A stretch of 14,258 bases of DNA from Halocaridina rubra (Eukaryota; Arthropoda; Malacostraca; Decapoda; Atyidae): contig JAXCGZ010021579.1 of NCBI GenBank assembly GCA_037179515.1, positions 25,001 through 39,258 on the forward strand, read 5' to 3'. A program made the translations under genes and the position numbers. The first letter of the stretch is position 1. Every line of letters begins with the position of its first letter. This document shows positions 1-14,258 of the stretch, piece by piece. The notes beneath the pieces were generated by a model. The model was not told the DNA's origin and ran no database searches. It was given only the letters and a program-made list of their open reading frames with translations.

Positions 1-234
1 CAGACATTACATGAATTCATACAAATAATGCTTCAAATGGATACAAAACCAAGAATTGAACATGGTTTACAGGGAGGTGTACATATTGATAAAACATTGC
101 TGCATACTAACACACAACTCACAGTATGGCAGCACAGAGTACATTATATGCAAAAGTAAAGCTCAGAGAAACGCAGAATGCACAAACAGAATTATACAGC
201 AACATACAGAAAATATATGTATAATGCAATATAA
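1..234 (-). other. Probable 3' UTR of the adjacent retrotransposon
   Basis: This stretch follows the TAA stop of the minus-strand ORF2 at 235-237. Read on the minus strand it is AT-rich and pyrimidine-rich, with no coding similarity that I recognise and no visible poly(A) or microsatellite tail. The element's 3' end therefore probably lies outside the window. A 60-codon open stretch on the plus strand (56-238) is a chance reading. Confidence 0.5.
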
Positions 235-3906
<3,672 letters not shown>

Positions 3907-3956
3907 AAACAAAGAGAGAGATAAAGAGAGAAAGGAAGAGAGAGTAAAATGTGGTG

Positions 3957-4110
<154 letters not shown>

Positions 4111-4111
4111 T

Positions 4112-4304
4112 TGTTCCGCTTTTACGTCACGGACTCTCTTTTCTACCAAGGGCTAGGAAGGTTGCCTTCTTGAGAAGGACTTGTTTTGGCAGATGTAGTC
4201 GTCACCTTGAGTGCATGCCCTTGCTAATCTCAGGCCGTGACGGAGCGCGAACCCTCGACCTGACGCCTCAGAATCGCGGACGCTACCGCTTGAGCCACGG
4301 TGAC
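4112..4304 (-). mobile_element. tRNA-derived SINE, copy 1 (near full length)
   Basis: Read on the minus strand, the copy opens GTCACCG followed by an A-box-like TGGCTCAAGCGG (4297-4286). A B-box-like GGTTCGCGCTC lies 33 nt further on (4253-4243). This is the internal Pol III promoter spacing of a tRNA head. A non-tRNA body of about 130 bp follows, ending in a block like CCTAGCCCTTGGTAGAAAAG and then TGACGTAAAAGCG. The acceptor-stem halves do not pair, so it is not a working tRNA gene. The body is shared with 7619-7776 and its last block with 10751-10795, which shows a dispersed family. It lacks coding capacity and would depend on a LINE for movement. Confidence 0.85.
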
Positions 4305-4451
<147 letters not shown>

Positions 4452-4482
4452 TGTATATCTGTATTTGTGTGCGTGTGTGTAA

Positions 4483-5033
4483 TTACCTAATTGTGCTTAC
4501 GGGAAAGATCCCCATGCTCGCAACTCCCTTTCTCATGGTTGGTTCCATTTTTGAACTTAGTGATAGTCATCATACTTGTCCTTAAAACTAGGGATTGAGT
4601 AAGCATTAACTACCTCTCCGCTTAGGTAATGCAGTCACTAACGACTCTTACACTAAAAAAGTACTTCCTTACATCATGCAAAGAAGTTTTCTTACGAAGC
4701 TTCAAACTATGACCTCAAGTTCTAGTGCCAACCATATTGAAATATCGATCCCTATCCATTCTGTCATAACCATGAAGGAATTTAAAAACCGTCACCATAC
4801 CACCCTCATTCTTCTAGCTTCGAGTAATGGTAAGTCTAATTCCCTCAGCCTCTCCCTATGACTGAGATTGCATATTTCTGGCACCAGTTTCGTTGCATGT
4901 TTTTGAACGTTTTCTAAAGTGTGGATTCCAAAAGGGGGCTACTTATTCAAGCTTTGGCCTGACATAGGTTACATAAATATTTCTGAACATATCCTTGTCC
5001 ATGTGCCTGAAGGCTACTTTTACATTTGCTAAG
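4483..5033 (-). pseudogene. CR1-like LINE ORF2, C-terminal part and 3' UTR (outer element, 3' piece)
   Basis: Minus-strand conceptual translation shows the tail of a non-LTR reverse transcriptase that has decayed. Pieces in order are LANVKVAFRHMD, RNIYVTYVRPKLE, then after a frameshift HATKLVPEICNL and RERLRELDLPLLEARR, then FKFLHGYD, GHSLKLRK and TSLHDVRKYFFSVRVV. The end is [19 protein letters not shown] with its TAA at 4557-4559. I count several in-frame stops (after KLE, GTRT and DCIT) and at least three frame changes. The order and wording follow the C-terminal region of CR1/Jockey-group elements common in invertebrates. A short 3' UTR of about 75 bp leads into an AC/TA-rich tail. The upstream part is separated from it by an inserted LINE at 5034-6625. 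Confidence 0.85.
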
Positions 5034-5053
5034 AACAAACAAACAAACAAACA
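5034..5053 (-). repeat. (TTTG)n terminal tail of the nested LINE
   Basis: On the plus strand this reads as about five AAAC units; in the element's own orientation it is (GTTT)n. A short tandem repeat instead of poly(A) is the usual 3' end of L2/CR1-group LINEs, and it marks the 3' junction with the outer element, which resumes as LANVKVAF. Confidence 0.75.
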
Positions 5054-6625
5054 TATGTTTCCATTTTTGTACAATGGTTATTCTTCTATAATCAAGAGTA
5101 ACTTAAAAGTAGACATGTAACTGAACTAATAAGTAAGAGGGTAATACATACAATTAAATTAAATGCAGCTTTCCTAGAAAATAATAATGCTGTAATGAAA
5201 ATGTTAATAATAATCTTAATAATAAAGTAGTAATAATAACAGTCGATACAGTATCGTTATTATCGGCATCATCACCTTACTTGTTTCCTTACAATGAGAA
5301 TAATTAGTTCTCAATTTAGAGAACAGAGAAGTCAATATCAGTTTACATATAGAGAGGTCAGTGTTAAGGGAAAAAGCATTAAATCATGTAGTTTAGCTTA
5401 TGTGTGAGCAGCAATTATTTGTCCAAAAGAAAACTATATTGTTTGCTTTTGAAAACTGCGAAAGAGGATGCATTTTTAAGATGCTCTGGAATATTGTTCC
5501 ACAGTGTTGGCCCTTTAATAGTGATCATCTTTGAACTTGCTTCTGTGTTTGTTCTCTGAATAAAGAGCTCACTGCTCTGTCTTGTGTTGGTTCCCCTTAT
5601 ATCCCTGGCTGTTTTTAAATCAAATAGCCAGCTAGAATAATGATGGTCCAAATTTTTTATATAAAAGCATAAATAGCATATGAGACCTTGTTTTCTGCCC
5701 ACAGCCACCCATGTTTATAGAGAGCTGGTGTGATGTGGTCATATTTTCTAATTCCTCCCAGGGCAACTCGAGCTGCAAAATTAATAAGCAAGCTTCTGTA
5801 TTCTGTTTAGCTGAGTCTTAGTGGTAGTAATAAATGTGACTTAGGGGTAGAGATTCAACAACAGTTATTCGAGTGGTAGTCTCAAAATTGTCTTTTATAC
5901 GTGATAAATACATTAATGTTCTTGTAACCTTTTTTGCATACTTTATCTATATGGGAATCAAACAACATGTAGTTATCAAAGTGAATTCCTAGGTTTTTTA
6001 CTCTTTTGCTAGGTGTAATGCTATTGCCGCAAAAATTATTTGTTGTGTTTTCTGGAGTTTGTGCTATATGGAATCTTGAACCAATAAACATGCATTGTGT
6101 TTTACTTTCGTTAATTAGCAGGCCAATTTCTTGAAAAAAAGTTTTAATTTTTGACAGAGTGTTTTCTGCTCTTAAGGTTACCTATGAGATATCATTAATA
6201 TCACCACTAAGGAGTAGTTGAGTGTCATCTGCATATTGCACGACTAGACAGTCAGAAATGAAAGAAGATAGATCATTTACGTAAATGGAGACGAGGATAT
6301 GACCAAGTACTGACCCCTGTGGAATACCAAATGATACATTTTTTTGACACAGATAACGTTGTTAAGACAGATAGACTGTTTGCTATTAGACAGATACTCT
6401 CTAAACCAGCTCGGATCAATATTTAGGTTAGTACATTTATTAATAAGAATTTCATGGTTTACACTGTCAAAGGCTTTTGATATGTCTACTAATACGAGCA
6501 AAGAGATTTTTTTCATATCTATATTATTATAGATACTATTCGTAACTTTGAGCAGTGCAGTTTCCGTCGGTCTGAAACCATGTTGGTTAATAGCTAATAG
6601 AGAGCATATGCTGCGCTTATTTGTA
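5034..6625 (-). pseudogene. Nested non-LTR retrotransposon (L2/CR1-group-like), 5'-truncated and decayed
   Basis: A second LINE in the same orientation sits inside the CR1-like one. On the minus strand it starts within the RT fingers (NQHGFRPTETALLKV). Motif A is DISKAFDSVNHEIL (about 6450-6490), and after a frameshift motif B is GIPQGSVLG. Motif C YADD is at 6235-6224, then an in-frame TAG at 6184-6182. The thumb shows VKNLGIHFDNYMLFDSHIDK (5882-6091), then broken pieces (KTQLNRIQK, NFAARVALGGIRKYDHITPALY). The C terminus, 5415-5708, holds GPTLWNNIPEHL. About 360 bp of AT-rich 3' UTR follow, with a terminal (TTTG)n. Catalytic aspartates survive, but several frameshifts and stops make it inactive. 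There is no endonuclease and no RNase H. The clade is inferred from the RT wording and microsatellite tail only. Confidence 0.85.
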
Positions 6626-6848
6626 TGCATTTTAGGAGACAAATCTGCCAGTATGTATATTCTTAGGTCTCTCTCTTTCTCTGTCTCTTGAACTTCTGCT
6701 CTTGCTATTGAGTATTCAAGCTTGGGCCTTCTCGCACTTGTACCCATTCTCATTACCTTGCATTTAAAAGTACTGAATTTCATTAGCCACTTTTCTGACT
6801 AGTTAGATCTTTCTGAAGTTCTCTACCATTGTTCTCGTCGCTTACTCT
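6626..6848 (-). pseudogene. CR1-like LINE ORF2, RT thumb piece (outer element, 5' piece)
   Basis: The minus strand encodes RELQKDL, a frameshift, then SEKWLMKFSTFKCKVMRMG, LEYSIARAEVQETEKERDL and ADLSPKMHTNK. This is the RT segment that follows the YADD box in CR1-group elements. It stops abruptly at about 6626, where sequence of a different LINE (NQHGFRP) begins. In family order its continuation is the LANVKVAFRHMD segment that resumes at 5033. I therefore read 6626-6848 and 4483-5033 as one element interrupted by an insertion. The 5' side is truncated near 6848, next to ATGT-type repeats. Confidence 0.78.
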
Positions 6849-7595
<747 letters not shown>

Positions 7596-7618
7596 CAAGT
7601 TAAATAAATAGAAAGATA

Positions 7619-7776
7619 TGAGGCATTAAGTCGAGGGTTCGTTGACCGCCACGGTGTAAATCTCGGAAGGGCATGCACTCAGGCTAACGAGTGCTCCTGT
7701 CAAAACCAAAGTTCTTCGCAAAAAGGCACCGTCCTAACCCTTAGTAGAAAAGGGAGTTAATGACTTAAAACCGATC
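7619..7776 (+). mobile_element. tRNA-derived SINE, copy 2 (5'-truncated)
   Basis: This plus-strand copy matches the minus-strand copy at 4112-4304 over about 155 bp. Shared blocks in order are the B-box region GTCGAGGGTTCG (7630-7641), GGGCATGCACTC (about 7669-7680), CAAAAC (about 7702), AAGGCACCGTCCTAACCCTT and GTAGAAAAGGGAGTTAATGA, then TAAAACCG. The A box and first half of the tRNA head are missing, so the copy should be transcriptionally dead. It lies 25 bp after the compound microsatellite and about 70 bp before a (TG)n/(TA)n tract. Confidence 0.85.
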
Positions 7777-7840
7777 ACATCATGAGCTCCACTTACGCAT
7801 TCAAAGAAGAACCATAAAACACAGAGATATTACCACTTCA

Positions 7841-7847
7841 GTGTGTG

Positions 7848-7924
<77 letters not shown>
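7841..7924. repeat. (TG)n-(TA)n microsatellite
   Basis: Four TG units lead directly into about 75 bp of TA dinucleotides, with one AATA slip near 7858. Confidence 0.97.
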
Positions 7925-8514
<590 letters not shown>

Positions 8515-8587
8515 AATCATTTAGATATGCTTAGATAAGGAAAAAAATAAATTTTCAGTGTTAAGTATGCACATAAGTTTAGGATAT

Positions 8588-10423
<1,836 letters not shown>

Positions 10424-10512
<89 letters not shown>
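10424..10512. repeat. (TA)n microsatellite
   Basis: About 89 bp of pure TA, ending in TGTATTATCATATAG. Confidence 0.97.
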
Positions 10513-10515
<3 letters not shown>

Positions 10516-10572
10516 TATCATATAGCGCCTTGGAAAATATGCTTATAGAAATATATGATTATATCTCAATTC

Positions 10573-10573
<1 letters not shown>

Positions 10574-10634
<61 letters not shown>
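10574..10634. repeat. (GA)n microsatellite
   Basis: About 61 bp of GA on the plus strand with one GGAG interruption near 10606. It lies about 60 bp upstream of a good 3' splice-site candidate. Confidence 0.96.
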
Positions 10635-10639
10635 TATCT

Positions 10640-10696
10640 CCTCATTAATTGTTTGCTTTTTCTCTCTTCCTCCCCCAAGCCCCCCTCTAATCTCAG
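10640..10696 (+). other. Candidate 3' splice site upstream of the coiled-coil exon
   Basis: A pyrimidine-rich run (TTTTTCTCTCTTCCTCCCCC, then CCCCCTCTAATCTCAG) ends in AG at 10695-10696. CTAAT about ten bases upstream is branch-point-like, though close. The sequence right after it (TATGGAGAGC) opens a frame that would join the coiled-coil frame once the SINE insert at 10751-10795 is discounted, which supports its use as an acceptor. Confidence 0.55.
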
Positions 10697-10750
10697 TATG
10701 GAGAGCTGTGAAGACTTGGTGTTGAATTCCCATAGACCCACATCAGGTAT

Positions 10751-10795
10751 CCTAGCCCTTAGTAGAAAAAGGAGTTCATGACGTAAAACCGAATC
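10751..10795 (+). mobile_element. SINE tail fragment, copy 3, with CAGGTAT target duplication
   Basis: The 45 bases match the 3' end of the SINE copies at 4112-4304 and 7619-7776: CCTAGCCCTTAGTAGAAAAA then GGAGTTCATGACGTAAAACC. They are flanked by perfect 7-bp direct repeats CAGGTAT at 10744-10750 and 10796-10802, as expected of a 5'-truncated retroposition. Insert plus one duplicate is 52 bp (one more than a multiple of three), which equals the frame difference between the coding on either side. Confidence 0.78.
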
Positions 10796-12888
10796 CAGGT
10801 ATGAGTGTCAGTGTCTGTAACACCTTTGACACGACAGTATTAGAGCATACATCTACCACAGCACTTGAAAGTGCTCTTAAATCAGAGAATGAACATTTGA
10901 AAGAGGAACTCGAAAATAACTGTTTAGCAAATGCGGAAAAAATCTCTTTTGAACTGGAAATTTAAAAACTTCAACGTGATCTTTAAGATGCCTTATTTGA
11001 AAATGAGAGAAAGACTGCTCTTGAAAAGCTTGAAATTGAAAGGTCTGAAAAAGAACAGTTCATTGCAGGAGAAAAATATATAAAAATCTTAGCAGAAAAA
11101 AAACAAAATGCTTAGCTCTTTTACAGCTGATATTGAGACAAAATCTCGTATTGATGACATGGAGCAAATTATTGTAAAGTTACAGAATGAAAAGGAAGAA
11201 ATGGTACTAAATCAGAGTAATCATGAAATCATGTCACAAAAATGTCGTGATTTAGAGGAAGGGATAGTGAACTGTAGAGAAAAGCTGGCAGATTTGGGAT
11301 CTGATAGCTCTTCAAAGGCAATTGTAGGAAGTACCCAGAGTGGCAATTCTGAGATAATACATGCATACGAGGAAAAACTTGATATTCTCATTGCAGAAAA
11401 GGAAGTGCTTAATACGCAGCTTAAAAATGCAGTCAAGAAAGTAAAATCTCTTGAGGGAGAGTTACAGAGGACCTTACTAGAGTTAGAGACTGTAAAGGAA
11501 CAATGCACTAAGTTGGATGCTGAGATGGATGACATAGTTGAGCATTACAGGCGAGAAATGGATGAAAAGAGAGAAGTCATTGCATCTTTGATTTAGGATT
11601 GTAAACATCTTGAGTTGGAACTCTCTGAAACAAAGGATAAAATCAGACAGTCACACATTTTATTACAGAGTTCAATGAATGAGCCTGCAGATGCAAAGCA
11701 ATGTTGCGAGGAAACTGCAAAGCTGAATGAAATAATCAAAACCTTGAAAGCAGAATTAGATGTCAAGCAAAGTGAGGTCTTGACGAAGCAAAAACAATGT
11801 GCTGAGCTGAATAATGAAATGGACGAAAGTGTGGAACATTATAAGAATGATAGATGCAGGTATTGTGGCTTATTGGATGAGGCTTCATTGAAGTATGAGA
11901 GGCTTACACAAGAACTGTTGAAAACCAAGTCATATCTTCTCGAAATTCGCAGTAGGGAAGAAGTTCCATTGGATAACTCTGGTATAGTGAACTGTGCTGA
12001 GCATAACTTGAAGGAACTACTTAACAGCAAAACAAAGGAAGTTCTAGGACTGAAACAGGCAAATGCTTCATTGCAAGAAGAAGTGGAAGCTGTTAAGTTT
12101 CAACATCAGGAGTTGAAAGAAAAGTTCACAGAAATGAAAAAGAAATGCAAAAGCTTGGAAGACTGTAAAGTCAGCTTACAAGAAGTCAAATTAGGCAGCT
12201 CCACAATGGATAATCTTTTAGAAAAGTTAGGAGACCTCGAGAAATTCAAAAATATTTGGATGGAAGAAAAAGAGTCTTTGTTGAAGACCATTAAAAACTA
12301 CAAAAATGAAACTGAGGTTTTAAAATCATCTTGAACTGACCAAAATGCTGGTAAGCAAATAAGCAGCCATCTGCATAAAGTCAGAACACTTGAAGCTAAA
12401 TTGAAAGTGCAAACAGAAGCCTTTGAACATGCAGCAGGTGAATGGGCAGAATGGACGCAAGGGTACAGAAGACAATTTGAGAAATGCGAAAAAGCTGAAG
12501 GAAAGCCTTGCCAATGCTGAAATGATCACTGGACAGATGAAATCTGAATATGAAGACAGACTCAAGTTGGAAACATCAAAGAGTAGAGGAAAGAGTCGAA
12601 TATCTACTGCAGCTAGCTGAGCTCACATGTCAATATGAAAAGCTCGCAGAACACCTTGACACTCTTCATGAAACAAAGGGAGTTATATCCACCGTTGAGA
12701 CATTTACAGTAGAGTTAAATGCAATGAAGGAAAAAAAAAGCTGCCAAAAGAGAGGGAGATATGATTAATGAAAGTTATGATTTTTTGGAGAGGAAATTTG
12801 ATACGTTGAAAGCCGAATACGAAACTTTAGAAAACCAGAAGACAATGACAGTCACATGCGATGCTGGAAGAGCTGAATTGCTGAAAAA

Positions 12889-13109
12889 GTAAGTTACTCT
12901 ACTGGTCTTTTTCATCTTTTTGGATTACCCTTTAATAAATATTAAATGACAGCTTTTGAAGTTGCTGGTTTTGCCTCATACATGCATGCTACACATCTTT
13001 CGTTATTTTGTGATATTATACTTTCTACTGTTAGTAGCAGGTTTCATATATTATTATAATTTGATACCAGTACGTTTTTTGACAGCAAATTGTTGACAAA
13101 TTTTTCCAG
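12889..13109 (+). other. Intron of the coiled-coil gene (221 nt, or 197 nt)
   Basis: The donor AAAAA|GTAAGT is at 12888/12889. The acceptor TTTTTCCAG ends at 13109. A second usable acceptor, GTTTTTTGACAG, ends at 13085. The upstream exon ends two bases into a codon; both acceptors keep the downstream frame open (they differ by 24 nt, eight codons). No coding-like sequence lies between. Confidence 0.75.
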
Positions 13110-13186
13110 TAAAAATAATCGATCACAAGAAGAATTTGCTTCGCTGAAGAAATCGATTGATTTGAAAGCTCAAAAAGCATCTGATG

Positions 13187-13345
13187 GTAAGTTATTTGCA
13201 TCTAGTTTTTAATTTCGTATAACTTTATATGGAAAGCATTTTGTTTTTAACAAAACTTTTTTCATGTAAATACATAATAATGCTCTTAATACAAAGTAAC
13301 AAATATCGCTCTTTTTAAGGAATTTTACGATAATTCTCTAAAAGC
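13187..13345 (+). other. Donor site and start of the next intron
   Basis: TGATG|GTAAGT places a consensus 5' splice site at 13187, one base into a codon. Sequence from here to the poly(T) at 13346 is AT-rich and non-coding. The retrotransposon beginning at 13346 would therefore sit inside this intron. Confidence 0.65.
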
Positions 13346-14258
13346 TTTTTTTTTTTTTTAAGAGTGTGACACCGGGACAGGCAGAAACTGTCCTCATCAA
13401 CAAAGGCCCGGGCACGATAAAATACCGAGACGAAGGAAAAGAAAAAGGTTAAGGGCAAGGCAAAGATGAGGTAATGTCACACAAAGGAAAACGACAGACA
13501 GAAAAAAACAGTCAAAGTAAAGAGGACCCAGAGATATGGAGGACTAGGCTCTGAGATGACGATAGATCTGCTTTTAGAAGGATGAAAGGTCATAAGAATT
13601 AGGAAAGACACAAGGAGGAAGAGAGTTCCAGAGTCTGGAGGTAGATGGGAAGAAGCAGTCGCTGCACCGACCAATCCGCGAGCTACAAATCTCCACACAG
13701 TACCTGTGAGATGAGGCCGATTGGCGAGTGTTACGCGGCCTCGGCAGTGGAGGAGGGATGCAACTCGCCAACTCATCAGAGCAGCGATGGAAGTAGTAGC
13801 GATAGAAAAGATAAAGGGAAGATACCTTACGGCAAAGAGAGAAAGAATCCAGGTTAGAAGTAAGAGAAGGATCATTAATGAGTCTGACTGCCTTAGACTC
13901 AACCCTATCAAGAAGATAAGTAAAGGAAACAGCACCCCAGATGTGTGAGCAGTATTCTAAGCAGGGGCGGATAAGACCTTTGTAAATTTTAAGTAACTGC
14001 AATGAGGAAAAGTAATAACGAAAACGAAACAAAACCCCCAATTTTTTGGATGAAGATTTAGACATTTGGATTATGTGATTCCTCCAAGACAAGTTACAGG
14101 CTATATGGATTCCTAATATATTGATAGAGTTAAGAGGGTAAATTTCATTAGTTTCGAAGACAATAGGGTTATCAGGAGGAGAAGAAGATAAAGAGATAGC
14201 CAGAAACTGTGTCTTGGAGGCATTGAATTTAACTAAATTTTGAGTGCCCTATTCAGAT
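13346..14258 (-). pseudogene. Non-LTR retrotransposon 3' end (RT C-terminal part, 3' UTR, poly(A)), runs off the window
   Basis: On the minus strand the translation runs in one frame from NLVKFNASKTQFLAISLSSS through INILGIHIACNLSW, SKSSSKKLGVLFRFRYYFSS, LLKIYKGLIRPCLEYCSHIW, LLDRVESKAVRLINDPSLTS and TSRLWNSLPPCVFPNSYDL. This is the thumb and C-terminal region of Jockey/CR1-group RT; no RNase H follows. A TAG lies at 14251-14249. A TAA at 13576-13574 stops the frame ten codons before what looks like the family's own end (KQIYRHLRA, stop at 13546-13544). About 185 bp of 3' UTR lead to a 14-nt poly(A) (T 13346-13359 on plus). It is mostly open, so fairly recent but defective. The RT palm and everything upstream lie beyond 14258. 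Confidence 0.88.

Larger units (their letters stand above)
10697..13186 (+). pseudogene. Broken intron-containing coiled-coil protein gene (CENP-E/golgin-like composition), exon pieces
   Basis: Plus-strand frames joined end to end give about 700 residues of Glu/Lys/Leu/Gln-rich heptad-like sequence (ALESALKSENEHLKEELEN, KSLEGELQRTLLELE, LKELLNSKTKEVLGLKQAN). This is typical of long coiled-coil scaffolds such as golgins or CENP-E/CENP-F; I cannot name the gene. One large exon (10697-12888) and a small one (ending 13186) are separated by an intron with GTAAGT and TTTTTCCAG. In-frame stops lie at 10963, 10984, 11594 and 12332. One-base frame changes occur near 11096-11103, 12489-12493, 12571-12573 and 12731-12739. 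A 45-bp SINE tail splits the exon at 10751-10795. Residues around 11501 and 11795 repeat a QC-x-L-x-x-EMD-x-x-VEHY motif at a 98-residue period. Introns argue against a processed copy. It is either an unprocessed pseudogene or a gene damaged by assembly errors; the several substitution stops favour the former. Confidence 0.75.

Noticed and set aside
4230..4304. A tRNA gene
   Set aside because: The A-box-like and B-box-like sequences are present, but the acceptor-stem halves do not pair and the segment continues into the repeated SINE body.
11221..12565. Minus-strand open frames rich in Ser, Phe and Leu opposite the coiled-coil exon
   Set aside because: They are the antisense shadow of Glu/Lys-rich coding, with no independent features.

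Overview
The window looks like nuclear DNA of a crustacean, most probably a decapod of penaeid-shrimp type. Long, nearly pure (TA)n, (GA)n, (GATA)n and (GACA)n tracts fill roughly a tenth of it. Pieces of at least five non-LTR retrotransposons and a tRNA-derived SINE family fill much of the rest, and the one host-type gene has a GTAAGT intron of about 200 bp. Species assignment is inference from repeat style, not from a diagnostic gene. There is no bacterial gene organisation, no rRNA, no functional tRNA and no CRISPR array.

Layout. 1-2513: minus-strand ORF2 of a non-LTR retrotransposon (reverse transcriptase, RNase H, Cys-His finger), uninterrupted for over 700 codons but cut off on its 5' side by a (GA)n tract. 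2514-3720: no gene. 3727-4451: (TA)n/(GA)n/(TC)n tracts enclosing a tRNA-headed SINE. 4483-6848: a nested pair of decayed minus-strand LINEs; a CR1-like outer element is split by a second, L2/CR1-group-like element with a (TTTG)n tail. 7213-7594: a five-block compound microsatellite, followed by a second SINE copy and another (TA)n tract. 8383-9167: a decayed RNase H/Cys-His tail of a retrotransposon, bracketed by two (GA)n tracts of the same polarity. 9168-10423: no gene.

10697-13186: a plus-strand, intron-containing coiled-coil gene, now broken by four in-frame stops, four one-base frameshifts and a 45-bp SINE tail inserted into the exon with a 7-bp target duplication (CAGGTAT). Removing the insert plus one duplicate would rejoin the two flanking reading frames. 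Its splice sites look intact, so it is an unprocessed pseudogene, or a gene in a poor-quality assembly. 13346-14258: the 3' end of a further minus-strand retrotransposon with a 14-nt poly(A), lying in what would be the gene's next intron and running off the window.

No operon-like cooperation exists here. The logic is layered parasitism: retroelements inserted into each other and into the gene, and microsatellites growing at or next to element ends. All five LINE pieces lie on the minus strand, antisense to the only host-type gene. I see no convincing new defence, metabolic or regulatory system. The strongest leads are the exon-breaking SINE tail, the three-copy SINE family, the nested LINEs and the retrotransposon whose 5' half is replaced by a microsatellite.
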